A DNA stretch of 64,000 bases from Simiduia agarivorans SA1 = DSM 21679 (GCF_000305785.2 NC_018868.3:2204001-2268000), one strand, 5' to 3'; counted from the stretch's first letter, positions 1 through 10,083 are shown. The notes: generated by a model not told the origin, from the letters alone. Program-made: numbers and translations.

Positions 1-198
1 GTGCGCAAGCTGCTGGGCCGCGACGCCGATGCGGAAGAAGCACCCATCGTGCTCGACCGCTATGCCAACACCGCCTCGGCCGGCTCATTGATCGCGTTCA
101 ACCTGCACCACGAAGATCTGGCCGCCGGCGACCTGGGCGTGCTGTGCTCCTTCGGCGCGGGCTACTCCATCGGCAGCCTGCTGTTGCGCAAACGTTGA
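1..198 (+). CDS. 3-oxoacyl-ACP synthase III-like protein, C-terminal end (partial)
   Basis: Only the last 65 codons are in the window; the gene begins upstream of base 1. The visible tail has the ketoacyl-ACP synthase III (FabH-type) C-terminal pattern: YANTASAGS, where the Asn matches the Asn of the Cys-His-Asn catalytic triad, then a [14 protein letters not shown] strand resembling the family's final GGGFTWGS segment. Such enzymes condense an acyl-CoA starter with malonyl-ACP in the cytoplasm. The substrate cannot be judged because the active-site Cys and His lie outside the window. The stop codon overlaps the proposed TTG start of the next gene, so the two are probably co-transcribed and translationally coupled. 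Confidence 0.75.
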   Translation: MRKLLGRDADAEEAPIVLDRYANTASAGSLIAFNLHHEDLAAGDLGVLCSFGAGYSIGSLLLRKR

Positions 199-1175
199 GT
201 CAGCCACACCCCTACGCCGCACTCACACCCGACCGGGTGCTGGATGCCATTGAATCCACCGGGCGTTTGACCGACGCCCGGGTGTTTCCCCTCAACAGCT
301 ACGAGAACCGCGTCTACCAGGTGGGCATTGAGGGCGGCCAACCACTGATCGCCAAGTTTTACCGGCCCGACCGCTGGACCCGGGATCAGATACTCGAAGA
401 ACACCGTTTCACCGCCGAGTTGCACGCAGAAGGTTTATCGGTAGTGCCACCCCTGACCGATACCGAGGGCCAAAGCCTGTGGCATTTCGCGGGCTTCGAT
501 TTCGCGCTGTTTGCCCGTCAGGGCGGCTATCCGCCCGAACTGGATAACCTCGATCACCTGCACACCCTCGGCTGCCATTTGGGCCAGCTGCACGCCATTG
601 GCAAACGCGAACCGTTTCAATTCCGGCCGTCACTCGATGCCCGCAGTTTTGGTCACGACAGTGCGGCGTTTTTGCTGGACGGCTTTATCCCGTCGAGTCT
701 GCAGGAAGCCTACCGCACCCTGAGCCGGGATCTGCTGGTCAAAGTGGATGCCGCTTTCGCCCGCTTCACCCCCAAGCTGCTGCGCCTGCACGGCGACTGC
801 CACCCGGGCAATATCCTATGGCGCGACGAGGTGCCCCATCTGGTGGATTTTGACGATGCGCGCATGGGGCCGGCGATACAGGACTTGTGGATGCTGCTGT
901 CCGGTGATCGCCAACAACAGCACCAGCAACTGGCGGAAATCATCGAAGGTTACGAAATGTTTTCCGAATTTGATCCGCGCGAGCTCAGTCTGGTGGAGCC
1001 CTTGCGCACGCTCAGGATGATGCACTACGCCGCCTGGCTTGCCAGGCGCTGGCAGGACCCGGCATTTCCCAAGGCATTCTCCTGGTTCAACACCGAACGC
1101 TATTGGGCCGAACACATTCTGGAACTGCGCGAACAGATGTCGGCCCTGGACGAACCGCCACTGAGGCTGCAATGA
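195..1175 (+). CDS. srkA: Stress response Ser/Thr kinase SrkA (YihE/RdoA family)
   Basis: Cytoplasmic protein kinase with an aminoglycoside-phosphotransferase-like fold; in E. coli SrkA counters stress-induced cell death. The protein follows E. coli SrkA closely: [10 protein letters not shown] near the N-terminus, KFYRPDRWT with the ATP-binding Lys, the catalytic loop [16 protein letters not shown], the metal-binding [12 protein letters not shown] and the tail [10 protein letters not shown] place the start at TTG 195, which overlaps the preceding stop (TTGA) and gives 326 residues, near the family's usual 328. An ATG at 144 would add 17 unrelated residues and overlap the upstream gene by 55 bases. 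The stop overlaps the ATG of the next gene (ATGA). Confidence 0.93.
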   Translation: MSQPHPYAALTPDRVLDAIESTGRLTDARVFPLNSYENRVYQVGIEGGQPLIAKFYRPDRWTRDQILEEHRFTAELHAEGLSVVPPLTDTEGQSLWHFAGFDFALFARQGGYPPELDNLDHLHTLGCHLGQLHAIGKREPFQFRPSLDARSFGHDSAAFLLDGFIPSSLQEAYRTLSRDLLVKVDAAFARFTPKLLRLHGDCHPGNILWRDEVPHLVDFDDARMGPAIQDLWMLLSGDRQQQHQQLAEIIEGYEMFSEFDPRELSLVEPLRTLRMMHYAAWLARRWQDPAFPKAFSWFNTERYWAEHILELREQMSALDEPPLRLQ

Positions 1176-1756
1176 TCATCGAACCGGCACGGGCATCCGA
1201 TGCGCTGGCCCCGCTGATTTACAGCTCGGGCCCCGCCGCCTTTGACTTTGTTTTTCTGGGTCAGGCGTTGGAATTTTTGCAATCGGTATCCGACGGCAAG
1301 GGACACAGCTTTGGCTTCGACGCCCACACGGTCATGCGCGACGACAAAGGCCAGGCGCAGGCCTGCATCAGTCTCTATACCCGCGATCAACACGACGCGC
1401 GCCAGAACGCCAATGTGGCCGCCATTATCCGCTGGGGCAGCTGGCGCTCGCCAATTATGCTGGTGCGCGGTCTACGGGTGGAAAAACTCATTCCGCCACC
1501 GCCGCCCGACAGCTTGCACGTGGCCCAACTGGGCGTTGCGCCAGCCCTGCGCAGCCAGGGCCTGGGAGCCCAGTTGCTGGCCTATGCGGAATCTCAGGCG
1601 CGCGCCCGGGGAATCGGCCAACTGTCACTGGATGTCGCTGATGAAAACCCGCGCGCGCGGGCACTGTACGAACGTCTGGGCTTCCGCCTCCTCACCTCCC
1701 AGGCCAGCAGCATTCCCGGCCTGTCCGATCATCATCTGCTGGTGCGGCCGGTGTAA
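1172..1756 (+). CDS. GNAT-family N-acetyltransferase
   Basis: Predicted 194-residue acetyltransferase that would move an acetyl group from acetyl-CoA to an unknown amine. The GNAT signature is clear in the second half: the beta4/motif A segment VAQLGVAPALRSQGLGAQLL, with the acetyl-CoA pyrophosphate loop RSQGLG, then LSLDVADENPRARALYERLGF (motif B), typical of RimI-like enzymes. The N-terminal half is less conserved. The ATG at 1172 overlaps the srkA stop (ATGA), which points to translational coupling. An upstream in-frame ATG at 1103 would overlap srkA by more than 70 bases and is unlikely. The substrate cannot be inferred from context. Confidence 0.85.
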   Translation: MIIEPARASDALAPLIYSSGPAAFDFVFLGQALEFLQSVSDGKGHSFGFDAHTVMRDDKGQAQACISLYTRDQHDARQNANVAAIIRWGSWRSPIMLVRGLRVEKLIPPPPPDSLHVAQLGVAPALRSQGLGAQLLAYAESQARARGIGQLSLDVADENPRARALYERLGFRLLTSQASSIPGLSDHHLLVRPV

Positions 1757-1783
1757 CGCCACGCAAGAATCCCGCTCTACGCT

Positions 1784-1811
1784 TTGATTGGCCCGCACGA
1801 ACCGTCATAAT
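1784..1811 (+). promoter_or_regulatory. Sigma-70-type promoter candidate for cysE
   Basis: TTGATT (1784-1789) and CATAAT (1806-1811) are separated by 16 bases and resemble -35 and -10 boxes. The -10 box overlaps the ATG at 1810, so a transcript from here cannot include that ATG; this supports the cysE start at 1840. Inference from consensus only. Confidence 0.45.
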
Positions 1812-1839
1812 GGGCAACTCAGGTAAACAGGGGCACCCC

Positions 1840-2679
1840 ATGGCACTGGTCAGCACACTCACGGACACCACACTTTCCGATTCCGTCTGGATCGAGATCT
1901 GTGCACGCACCCGCGAGGCCGCCGAGCAGGAACCCATGCTGGCGTCGTTCCTGCACGCCACCATTCTCAATCACGACACCTTTGAGTCCGCACTCAGTTT
2001 CCATCTGGCCAGTAAACTCGACAGTCCCATGGCGCAGGCCATGATGGTGCGCGAGGTGATCGATCAGGCCATCGCCGAAGACCCGGGCATTGCGCTCGCC
2101 GCGCGCGAGGACTTGTGCGCAATCAATACCCGCGATTCCGCCTGCTGCTCGCTGGCGACGCCATTCCTGTACTTCAAAGGTTTTCACGCACTGCAAAGCT
2201 ACCGCATTGCCCATTGGCTCTGGAGCAAGGGACGCAAGTCGCTGGCATTGTTCTTGCAGAACCGGATATCACAGGTATTTGGTGTGGACATCCACCCGGC
2301 CGCCCGCATCGGCCGCGGGGTCATGCTGGATCACGCCACCGGCATTGTCATCGGTGAAACCGCCGTGGTGGAAGACAACGTCTCCATCATGCAGGGCGTC
2401 ACCCTGGGCGGTACGGGTAAAGAATCGGGCGACCGGCACCCAAAAGTCAGACGCGGCGTGCTGATCAGCGCCGGCGCCACCGTGCTGGGCAATATCACCA
2501 TTGGCGAAGGCGCGAAAGTAGCCGCCGGCAGCGTGGTATTGAAGGCCGTTGAGCCTCACACCACCGTCGCTGGCGTACCCGCGGTGCTGGTCGGACGCTG
2601 TCTGAGCGACTCACCCGCGTTCGACATGGACCACGAGCTGGCCTGCCAGGCTGAGTGTAAAAGCGCATCAGACAGCTGA
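1840..2679 (+). CDS. cysE: Serine O-acetyltransferase
   Basis: Catalyses acetyl-CoA + L-serine to O-acetylserine, the first step of cysteine synthesis. The N-terminal helical domain carries EPMLASFLHATILNH and the ALSFHLASKL segment typical of CysE. The C-terminal left-handed beta helix has hexapeptide repeats around DHATGIVIGETAVV and GVTLGGTGK, with the catalytic His/Asp region in DIHPAARIG. Length is 279 residues from ATG 1840 (E. coli: 273). An upstream in-frame ATG at 1810 lies inside the proposed -10 box and lacks a ribosome site, whereas AGGGG precedes 1840. The gene stands alone, with a strong hairpin after its stop (2687-2720). No sulfur regulator gene is nearby. Confidence 0.96.
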   Translation: MALVSTLTDTTLSDSVWIEICARTREAAEQEPMLASFLHATILNHDTFESALSFHLASKLDSPMAQAMMVREVIDQAIAEDPGIALAAREDLCAINTRDSACCSLATPFLYFKGFHALQSYRIAHWLWSKGRKSLALFLQNRISQVFGVDIHPAARIGRGVMLDHATGIVIGETAVVEDNVSIMQGVTLGGTGKESGDRHPKVRRGVLISAGATVLGNITIGEGAKVAAGSVVLKAVEPHTTVAGVPAVLVGRCLSDSPAFDMDHELACQAECKSASDS

Positions 2680-2686
2680 CAGCCAC

Positions 2687-2720
2687 CCCCACTTTTGGGT
2701 ACCATCGTACAAAAGTGGGG
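2687..2720 (+). terminator. Strong hairpin after cysE, terminator-like but without a T-run
   Basis: An 11-base arm, CCCCACTTTTG (2687-2697), is perfectly complementary to CAAAAGTGGGG (2710-2720), with a 12-base loop. No long T tract follows, so intrinsic termination is doubtful; it could instead stabilise the cysE 3' end. Confidence 0.5.
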
Positions 2721-2864
2721 ATCTGTTGACTGTTTACGTTTACACGGCGCCTGAACCGGTAAAATGCACCGGCTTTGAGCAGACCAAAAAGTCCGGCATT
2801 TGAATCGGGCAGAATTGATGGCCGCTCCCTATACTTCCTCATGGACGAAGAATAAGCAGACAAC

Positions 2865-4643
2865 ATGAGCTTTGACGAGACCTTACAACGCCTTCTGGCG
2901 CGGCTGCCTTTGCCGCCCCAGAACCTCAACATCCTGAGCTTTTGCCACAGCACCAAAGCCGCTGCGGTCAAGGCGTGGGCGGAATCTTTGCCCGCAACCC
3001 GCATCAGCTTTACAAGCGTTCAGCTCTATTCCGCACTACCTGAACTGGCACGCCTGAAAACCGATGCCGCCACCCGGCTGGATATGCTGGAATCCATGCG
3101 CCCCTACGTGCAGCAATGCATCCAGGGATTGGGTCGCAATTTTCTGAACCAACCGATTATCCTGCCCGATGGGGCTGTAAAAACCGCCATCGTCGCCCAA
3201 GCGCTGCAAAAACACCTGACCAACGGCTATGTGGCGGTGGCCGCCGAGCTGGCCCAAAGCAAAACCAACAGTGCGGCACTGGCTCAACTGGATCTGGCGC
3301 TCAGCCGGGCGATCAACGGTTTTGCCCTGATGCTGATGCGCGGTTACCAACTCTATACCCCTACGCCCGCTGGCCATTGGCTGGAACTGCACAGCCTGTA
3401 CCAGCTGGCCAAATTGCTGGAGCGGGAAAACCAGCTGGTGGCGGACGACCGGCTGGCCCATGTGCCGGCCATGACGCTGACCCAACAATACCTGCGCCCC
3501 CTGCTGCTCGCCTGTGCCCGGCCCAATCAAATGCGCCAGCAGGAAGTGCAGGCTGCCTTTGATGCACTGGAACTTTGGGCGCCCTTTGCCCATATGCGCG
3601 AGGGCACTGACGAGGCCCGCTTGTTTGCCGTCGACCCGAATGACGACCTGCAGCCGGTCTACAAAAGCCGGTTGCACGCCAAGCAACCGGATCAGGTATT
3701 TGAACTGGATATGGAAGAGTTGGTCACCGGGCTCAAGCGCCAGCTGGAGTTAAAGGATGACGACACCGCCATCATCAAACTGCCAGCCAACTTTCCCACT
3801 CAGCTGATAGAGCATCTGTGTTCGGCATGGGCTGTGCTGCGCCAACGCGCGTTCGAGCGCCGGCTGGCCCAGGGTGACCTGCAGGTTACTGTCGGCCTGA
3901 TCAACCTCCATTATCACTGCGCAGGTGAAGTGGAGTTTCCCGCATTCCTCGATCACCTGGCGGAAAAACTCGAATTCAATGCCAAACCCACGAGCGAACA
4001 GCAGGATCCCTGGGCCAACAGCGAGGGTGGAGGCGGCGGCGGTGCATTTGGTGCGCTACCGGTAATGGACTTCACCGAAGACTGGGATGATACCGGAGAG
4101 GAGGCACCTGAAATTGCGCCAGTGCATCTGATCCGCATTGTCGATACCAGCCCGGGCGGTTACTGCCTGCAATGGAACACCGACCAGGACGAAAAGCTGC
4201 GCGCCGGCGACCTGATTGGCGTTAGGGAACCCGGCCGGCTGAAATGGGCCATTGCCGCGGTGCGCTGGATTCGCCAGTCGGCCGGTAACACCCAGCTGGG
4301 CGTGCAGGTGATCGCGCCCCAAGCCCGCGCGACCGCCGTCTCCATGGTGCAAAAGTCCGGTGAAAATACGCCGTTTATGCGAGCCCTGAAAATTCAGGCA
4401 TTGAAGTCGGTGAACCAGCCGTCTACCTTAATTACTGACAGCCTGCCTTTTACTGAGTATTGCAAAGTCAGGGTGCGAGACACCGAAGGTCAGATCCGCC
4501 TGCAGCTCACCAAACGCCTGTTTGCCACCGGCTCATTCAGCCAGTTCACGTATCGCGTTATCGATGCGGGTGCGCAACCCGCCAAAGATAAGGAGCAGGA
4601 GAAATCTGGTGAAGACTTCTCTTCCGTATGGAAAGACGAGTGA
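2865..4643 (+). CDS. Conserved protein with PilZ-like C-terminal domain, partner gene of fimX
   Basis: A 592-residue cytoplasmic protein (no signal peptide or membrane span seen). The first ~330 residues are predicted helical without a motif I recognise. A low-complexity Gly-rich linker (about residues 386-392) follows. The C-terminal part begins IRIVDTSPGGYCLQW, in which D427-x-S-x-x-G matches half of the PilZ c-di-GMP-binding signature. The upstream RxxxR half is missing, so binding may be lost or altered. Position supports a link to c-di-GMP: in P. aeruginosa a similar-sized uncharacterised gene (PA4958) lies directly before fimX. The start ATG at 2865 was chosen because no better upstream start exists; about 150 bases separate it from fimX. 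Function unproven. Confidence 0.6.
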   Translation: MSFDETLQRLLARLPLPPQNLNILSFCHSTKAAAVKAWAESLPATRISFTSVQLYSALPELARLKTDAATRLDMLESMRPYVQQCIQGLGRNFLNQPIILPDGAVKTAIVAQALQKHLTNGYVAVAAELAQSKTNSAALAQLDLALSRAINGFALMLMRGYQLYTPTPAGHWLELHSLYQLAKLLERENQLVADDRLAHVPAMTLTQQYLRPLLLACARPNQMRQQEVQAAFDALELWAPFAHMREGTDEARLFAVDPNDDLQPVYKSRLHAKQPDQVFELDMEELVTGLKRQLELKDDDTAIIKLPANFPTQLIEHLCSAWAVLRQRAFERRLAQGDLQVTVGLINLHYHCAGEVEFPAFLDHLAEKLEFNAKPTSEQQDPWANSEGGGGGGAFGALPVMDFTEDWDDTGEEAPEIAPVHLIRIVDTSPGGYCLQWNTDQDEKLRAGDLIGVREPGRLKWAIAAVRWIRQSAGNTQLGVQVIAPQARATAVSMVQKSGENTPFMRALKIQALKSVNQPSTLITDSLPFTEYCKVRVRDTEGQIRLQLTKRLFATGSFSQFTYRVIDAGAQPAKDKEQEKSGEDFSSVWKDE

Positions 4644-4795
4644 AAGCGCAATCGCAATTGCAGAATTCGGGAACCAGTACTCAGTTCAGGGGTTTTCTAA
4701 CTAAACCGAATGCACTATAGAGCTCGCCCAATATAAGATTATGTAATATGGATTTTCCTCGCTGACCAGCGCTGGAAACGCAGCAAAAAGGCACT

Positions 4796-6895
4796 ATGAA
4801 TCCGAACGACATCTTAAGGTTACTGATCATCAACAACAGCCGCTCGGAAGCAGAGCGGCTGATCAGTATGCTCAATAACGCCGGCCGCAACACCCGTGCT
4901 CAACACGTGGAAAGCGAAGACGCATTGGTCAAACTCCTGCAGGAACAAAGCTGGGAGCTTGCCATCGCCCACGCCGAAGCGGAGAACCTCGCGCCGGCCG
5001 ATGCCATTCGCCAGATCAAACGCCTGAATAAAGATATCCCGGTCATTCTTCAGACCGAGGAAGAAGGCAGTCACCCGGTCGTTGACGGCCTGCGCATGGG
5101 TGCCACCGACGTGGTGCGCATGGATGAGGACCAGCACCTGCTGCTGGTCATCAACCGCGAAATGAGCAACCGCGAAAACCGCCAGGCCCGCCGCAAAGCC
5201 GATCGGAAATTCAAAGAAGCGGAACGCCGTTCGCAACAATTGCTCGACAGCTCGCGCGACGCAATTGCCTATGTACAGGACGGAATGTTCCTGTACGTAA
5301 ACCAGAGTTTTTCGGAACGCTTCGGCTACGAAGACCCGGACGATGTACTGTGTCTGCCCACCATCGACCTGGTGGCGAAAGCGGATCAGGAAGAAACCAA
5401 GGCTTTCCTGAAAGAGTTCACTCTCAAGGGCGAGGAAGCCGAGTCCACCGAGATCAGCTTCACCGGCCTCACATCCGACGGCCAGGAAGTCAAACAGCAA
5501 ATTTCCGTTGCCCACGCCATTTTTGACGAAGAGCCTTGCATCCAACTGGTCATGCGCGCGGCAAAAGTGGAAGCCAACAGTGCAGAGTTCGAAGCCAAAC
5601 TGGATGAGATCAAACAGCGCGATGTACAAACCGGGCTGTACAACCGCCAGTTCTTCATGGAAAAGCTGGAAGCGGCTGTCGACAAAGCCAGCGAGGGCGA
5701 TAAAGGCTTTACGCTGACTTACATCGAAGCCGACGCCTTTTTTGACCGGGTGGAATCGGTGCACGGCGTATCCGTAGCCGACGGCATCGTCAAAGCCCTG
5801 GCCGAAATGTTGTCCAGCCAAATCAAGGACGAGGAATGCCTTGCGCGCTTCTCCGACGACACTTTCGCCGTACTGTCTCCGGGCACCAGCGCAGACAGGC
5901 TGACGACACGCGCGCGCTCGCTGTGTAAGAGCATTGCCGACAAAGTATTCGATATTGACGGCAAGACCGCGCAAATCACGATTACCGCCGGCTTGTCGCT
6001 GATTACCGAAGCCACCAAAGATGCCGAATCCGCCATCGATCAGGCTCTTCAGGCCATCGAAGAACTGCGCAAAAAAGACAAGGAAAAAATCACCGGCAAC
6101 GATGCCCTGCTGTACGAACCCAAAGAAACAGCCGAAGGCCAGAGCATCACCAAAGCGGTACAGAAGGCGGTCGATAACAACCGCTTCAAACTGCTGTTCC
6201 AGCCGGTCATCAGCTTGCGCGGCAACGAAAATGAACTCTACGAAGTGCTCATGCGCATGGTGGACGACAAGGGTGAAGAAGTGCAGCCAAGCGACTTTCT
6301 GGAAGCCGCGGACAATATTGGCGTCACCACCAAGATCGATCGTTGGGTCATTCTCGAGTCCATCAAAATGTTGTCCGAGCACCGCGCCAAGGGCAACAAC
6401 ACCAGCCTGATTGTGAACCTGAGTCGCCATTCACTCACTGACGATTCGCTGCTGCCCTGGCTCGGCGTTGCTTTCAAAGCCGCAAAATTGCCCACCGATG
6501 CCATTATTTTCCAGGTGCGTGAAATCGACGTCACCAATCACCTGAATGCCGCCAAAGCATTCTGCACCGGCATCAGCAAGCTCAAATCCAATCTCTGTAT
6601 TGCCAATTTCGGCTGCGCCATGAATCACTTCACCACCCTGAAGCACGTGCCAGCGGCCTACATCAAGGTCGACGGCAGCTTTACCCAGGATGTGCAAAAC
6701 GGCAATGAAGGTGCCGATGGCCTCACCAACATGATCAAAGAGTTGCACAAACTCGAAAAAATCACCGTGGTGCCGTTTGTGGAAAACGCCAGTGTGCTCA
6801 GCACCCTGTGGCAAAGCGGCGTGCACTACATTCAGGGTCACTACCTGCAAGGCCCCGCTGAAGGCATGAACTATGACTTCAGCATGGACGGCTAA
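4796..6895 (+). CDS. fimX: FimX-like c-di-GMP receptor (REC-PAS-degenerate GGDEF-degenerate EAL)
   Basis: A 699-residue cytoplasmic signalling protein matching P. aeruginosa FimX (about 690 residues) throughout: N-terminal receiver-like domain (about 1-120), PAS domain starting at the LLDSSRDAIAYV segment (about 150-265), a GGDEF domain whose active-site motif is replaced by SDDTF, and an EAL domain whose signature is EVL (YEVLMRM) with FQPVISLRG retained. In FimX the degenerate EAL binds c-di-GMP without hydrolysing it and controls type IV pilus assembly and twitching. I infer the same role; the pilus genes are not in this window. AAAAAGG precedes the ATG. The 3' end overlaps the next gene by 23 bases. 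Confidence 0.9.
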   Translation: MNPNDILRLLIINNSRSEAERLISMLNNAGRNTRAQHVESEDALVKLLQEQSWELAIAHAEAENLAPADAIRQIKRLNKDIPVILQTEEEGSHPVVDGLRMGATDVVRMDEDQHLLLVINREMSNRENRQARRKADRKFKEAERRSQQLLDSSRDAIAYVQDGMFLYVNQSFSERFGYEDPDDVLCLPTIDLVAKADQEETKAFLKEFTLKGEEAESTEISFTGLTSDGQEVKQQISVAHAIFDEEPCIQLVMRAAKVEANSAEFEAKLDEIKQRDVQTGLYNRQFFMEKLEAAVDKASEGDKGFTLTYIEADAFFDRVESVHGVSVADGIVKALAEMLSSQIKDEECLARFSDDTFAVLSPGTSADRLTTRARSLCKSIADKVFDIDGKTAQITITAGLSLITEATKDAESAIDQALQAIEELRKKDKEKITGNDALLYEPKETAEGQSITKAVQKAVDNNRFKLLFQPVISLRGNENELYEVLMRMVDDKGEEVQPSDFLEAADNIGVTTKIDRWVILESIKMLSEHRAKGNNTSLIVNLSRHSLTDDSLLPWLGVAFKAAKLPTDAIIFQVREIDVTNHLNAAKAFCTGISKLKSNLCIANFGCAMNHFTTLKHVPAAYIKVDGSFTQDVQNGNEGADGLTNMIKELHKLEKITVVPFVENASVLSTLWQSGVHYIQGHYLQGPAEGMNYDFSMDG

Positions 6896-7406
6896 AAAAC
6901 GGCTCGCCGTCCTGCTGGTACTGGCAGTCTGGCTGGGCAGCTCGGCCACGGCCTTCTGGTACTACCAATTGCGCTGGACCGAGGCGTTTCCAGGCGCAGA
7001 AACCTACGCCTTGTTTGACGGCACGCCCTTGTCAGATTGGCTCAGCCGCTTTCATCGTCCCGGCCAGGTGACGTTGGTACACCTGGGCCGGCCCGACTGC
7101 TTCTGCAACCGATTCAACGACCCGCACCGGCAGGAAATCCAGGCGCACTACCAACCCCTGGGGGTTCACTTTGCCGCCCCGGCGCTGGCGCCCGACCTGC
7201 CGGTCAGCACACCGGCGGTGGCCCTGCTCGACACCCAGGGGCAGTTGCGCTACATCGGGCCCTACTCCGACAGTCTGCTATGCTCTATTGGCGACGGTTT
7301 GGTGGAGCCTCTGCTCGATCAGCTGCTGGCCGGTGCTGCACCCGACATGCTGCACACCACCGGCGTCGGCTGCTTCTGCCCGCCACCAAATCCCACACAA
7401 GAGTAA
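6873..7406 (+). CDS. Membrane-anchored thioredoxin-like protein (DUF6436-like)
   Basis: A 177-residue protein with an N-terminal membrane anchor (LAVLLVLAVWLGSSATAFWY, about residues 11-30) and a periplasmic domain. The domain has a thioredoxin-like layout: a strand TLVHLGRPDCFCN ending in a CxC instead of CxxC, then STPAVALLDTQGQLRYIGPY with the cis-Pro-type loop (TPA). A second CFC lies near the C-terminus (GVGCFCPPP). It probably handles thiols or metals in the periplasm; the DUF6436 name is from memory and not certain. It starts inside the 3' end of fimX (23-base overlap, other frame), suggesting translational coupling, though a functional link to FimX is not evident. Confidence 0.6.
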   Translation: MTSAWTAKKRLAVLLVLAVWLGSSATAFWYYQLRWTEAFPGAETYALFDGTPLSDWLSRFHRPGQVTLVHLGRPDCFCNRFNDPHRQEIQAHYQPLGVHFAAPALAPDLPVSTPAVALLDTQGQLRYIGPYSDSLLCSIGDGLVEPLLDQLLAGAAPDMLHTTGVGCFCPPPNPTQE

Positions 7407-7439
7407 TCGCCAGGGACAGGCTGTATGCGAGGACTCGCC

Positions 7440-8951
7440 ATGCAGAATACGCCCGTCAAAACCTCCCCGCTCCAGGCCCACTACGAGAAAGCAGATCAAC
7501 TGCTGCTGATCTCCGTGTATGGTTGTGCACTGATGGGCCTGGGCTTGGCCAGTCTGTTTGATCTTTGGGTATTAGCCATTGTGGTAGGGGGCGGCACCGC
7601 GGCAGCCTGCACGTTTTTTGTAAAAGCGATGCCCGGCAGTCCAATGACCCGCGTAGTGATTGCCGCCGCCTTTGTGCTCATGTCAGCCCTGCATATTCAC
7701 CTCGCCAACGGCATGATCGAAGCCCACTTTATTATTTTTGTGCTGCTCGCACTGCTCGCCTATTACCGCGACTGGCTTCCGCTGCTGGTGATGGCCGGCG
7801 GCATCGCCGTCCACCATTTGGGCTTCTACGCTATGCAACAGGCGGGAGGCAGCGTGTTCGTACTGGACTCACCCGACCGGAGCTGGGGCATTATTCTGTT
7901 CCACGCGTTCTACGTGGTGGTGGAAACCGGGGTACTGCTTTGGATGTGTATCGATTTGAAAGCGCAGGCCGAAGTGGCATTCGATCTGAAAAATACCGCG
8001 GCCGAACTGACCCAGAGCGAACACGTCGATCTCACCCGGCGCTGCAGCTCGGACACTCATGAACTGACACGCAACTTCAACGGCTTTATCGATGCAGTGC
8101 ATCAACTGGTGTCCGATGCCAACCACTCCTGCACCACCATTGCGCGCGGCGGGCAACAACTCGATCAGCTGACCCACGATATGCATCATCGGTCCACCGA
8201 ACAACAGCAACAGTCAGAGCAAATTGCCAGCGCAAGCCAAGCGTTGGCAGAAAGCATTCATCAGGTAGCAAGCCGGGCCCAAGATGCCGCCAACGAAACC
8301 CAGCAAGCCGATCAGGATGCCCGCGAAGGCAGCCAATGCAGTCAGGATACCCACAATGCCATCAGCGACCTGGAAGCACAGGTCAATCAGGCGGTGAAAG
8401 CCATTACCGAGCTGGCCAACGAAACCAGTAACATCGGTTCGATGCTGGATGTGATTCGCGGCATTGCTGAGCAAACGAATCTGCTGGCGCTCAACGCCGC
8501 CATTGAGGCCGCCCGCGCCGGCGAGCAGGGGCGGGGATTTGCTGTGGTTGCCGATGAAGTGCGCACACTTGCCTCGCGCACACAACAGTCGACGGAAGAA
8601 ATCCAGGGCATGATCCAACGCCTGCAAAAAGGCAGTAAGGCCACGGTCGATGCCATGGCCGCGAGCCAGCAAGGGGTAGGGATTTGTGTCACCAATATCG
8701 ACCGAACCCGCGCACTGCTGGGCAACATCGCCAATGCCATCGCGACAATTGCCAGCATGAACGACGCCATTGCCGAAGCCACTGCTGAGCAAACCAGCGC
8801 TATCAACGGTGTAAGGGACAATGCCGTCACCATCAAGCATTCGTCCGACGCCAACAGGCAACAACTGAGCGAGCTTCTCAGTACAGCCAGCGAACTTCAA
8901 TCCGCCGGCACCAGCATGCAACAGCAAATCGGACGGTTTAAAATCAGCTGA
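7440..8951 (+). CDS. Methyl-accepting chemotaxis protein with multi-helix membrane sensor
   Basis: A 503-residue chemoreceptor. Residues about 20-190 form five or six hydrophobic helices with short loops ([10 protein letters not shown] among them) and no large periplasmic ligand domain, so sensing is probably in or at the membrane. The C-terminal half is the MCP signalling coiled coil with the nearly invariant hairpin tip [20 protein letters not shown] followed by [15 protein letters not shown], which docks CheA and CheW. No C-terminal CheR-binding pentapeptide is visible. I chose ATG 7440 (AGGA seven bases upstream); an in-frame ATG at 7425 would add five residues. The 3' end overlaps the convergent serB by eight bases. 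No che genes are nearby and the ligand is unknown. Confidence 0.9.
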   Translation: MQNTPVKTSPLQAHYEKADQLLLISVYGCALMGLGLASLFDLWVLAIVVGGGTAAACTFFVKAMPGSPMTRVVIAAAFVLMSALHIHLANGMIEAHFIIFVLLALLAYYRDWLPLLVMAGGIAVHHLGFYAMQQAGGSVFVLDSPDRSWGIILFHAFYVVVETGVLLWMCIDLKAQAEVAFDLKNTAAELTQSEHVDLTRRCSSDTHELTRNFNGFIDAVHQLVSDANHSCTTIARGGQQLDQLTHDMHHRSTEQQQQSEQIASASQALAESIHQVASRAQDAANETQQADQDAREGSQCSQDTHNAISDLEAQVNQAVKAITELANETSNIGSMLDVIRGIAEQTNLLALNAAIEAARAGEQGRGFAVVADEVRTLASRTQQSTEEIQGMIQRLQKGSKATVDAMAASQQGVGICVTNIDRTRALLGNIANAIATIASMNDAIAEATAEQTSAINGVRDNAVTIKHSSDANRQQLSELLSTASELQSAGTSMQQQIGRFKIS

Positions 8952-10083
8952 TAATATCTGCGTCTTCCAGACCCAGCAGGTAACACAGGCCGTCCAGCCC
9001 CAGCGTGCTGATGCTGTAATCCGCCGATGCCCGCACCAGTGGTTTGGCGTGAATGGCCACGCCCATGCCGGCCAACCCCAACATGGGTAAATCGTTGGCG
9101 CCGTCGCCCACTGCGATCACATTTGCCATTTCAAGACCACGGTCAGCGGCAATCTGTTGGATCAATTCGGCTTTGCGCTTGCCATCCACAACCGTGCCGG
9201 TAACACGGCCAGTGACAAAGCCATTCTCGATTTCCAATTGATTGGCATGGTATTCGTGAATGCCCAGACGGGCGGCCACTTTTTCAGCAAAGTAATTGAA
9301 CCCACCCGACAAAATTGCGGTATGAAAACCGCGCGCCTTGAGCGTGTTAATCAACACTTCGGCACCGTCCATCAACTCCAACCGGTTGGCAATACCTTCC
9401 AGCACCGATTCAGACAAGCCATTGAGCAACGCCATGCGGCGGGTAAAACTTTCGATAAAATCGATTTCCCCTCGCATGGCCTGCGCGGTAATTTCAGACA
9501 CCCGCTCACCAATGCCGGCCTCGCGCGCCAGTTCATCAATGCACTCGGCTTTGATCAGGGTGGAATCCATATCAAAGCAGATCAATCCGGCAGACATGCC
9601 AAAGCCCGCGCGCGGCTGCAGGTTAATATCCACCTGCAAGTTATCGGCCAACGCCAACAGCGCCTTGCGCGCGGCCGCCAGATCCACCTGACCGGAAAAC
9701 TGCAATTGCCAGCCCTGGCGCCCGGCCGAACAACCCGATGAAAGACTGCGGCCCGAGACAAAACCCAGCCCCAATTCGTCTGCCTTGCGCAACACCGCGG
9801 TCTGATGCGCGGGGTTCAACGCCGGTGCCATCAACGTCATCACATAGTCGGCAGGCGACGGCGCTTGTGTCACGGCAACCTGCAGGTCCGGCAGCAATTC
9901 GGCCAGTGATTCCCGCAGCGCATCGGCCTCCACCGGCGACTCACACTCCGCCAGCAGGCTGAACCCCGGGTGCAGTAACCGGGTTTCCATCCCGCCCCAG
10001 GTCACAGGCAGCTGCGCCAGCGTAGCCAATACGGAATCCAGTGGCTGCGAGTTTCGGTTTCCGGTGAGAGCAATCAGTGGCAT
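8944..10083 (-). CDS. serB: Phosphoserine phosphatase
   Basis: Hydrolyses phosphoserine to L-serine, the last step of serine synthesis. It is a HAD-superfamily enzyme: motif I is [18 protein letters not shown] with the nucleophile Asp, motif II is the [12 protein letters not shown] segment and motif III is [16 protein letters not shown]. The N-terminal ~170 residues form the ACT-like regulatory region found in gammaproteobacterial SerB. Length is 379 residues, usual for the group. It is divergent from the ytjB-like gene, as in E. coli and Pseudomonas. Its last eight bases overlap the convergent chemoreceptor gene, so there is no room for a separate terminator. Confidence 0.96.
   Translation of the reverse strand: MPLIALTGNRNSQPLDSVLATLAQLPVTWGGMETRLLHPGFSLLAECESPVEADALRESLAELLPDLQVAVTQAPSPADYVMTLMAPALNPAHQTAVLRKADELGLGFVSGRSLSSGCSAGRQGWQLQFSGQVDLAAARKALLALADNLQVDINLQPRAGFGMSAGLICFDMDSTLIKAECIDELAREAGIGERVSEITAQAMRGEIDFIESFTRRMALLNGLSESVLEGIANRLELMDGAEVLINTLKARGFHTAILSGGFNYFAEKVAARLGIHEYHANQLEIENGFVTGRVTGTVVDGKRKAELIQQIAADRGLEMANVIAVGDGANDLPMLGLAGMGVAIHAKPLVRASADYSISTLGLDGLCYLLGLEDADIIS

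Noticed and set aside
4820..6430. 536-codon minus-strand frame opposite fimX
   Set aside because: fimX matches its family over full length; the antisense frame has skewed composition and no domain.
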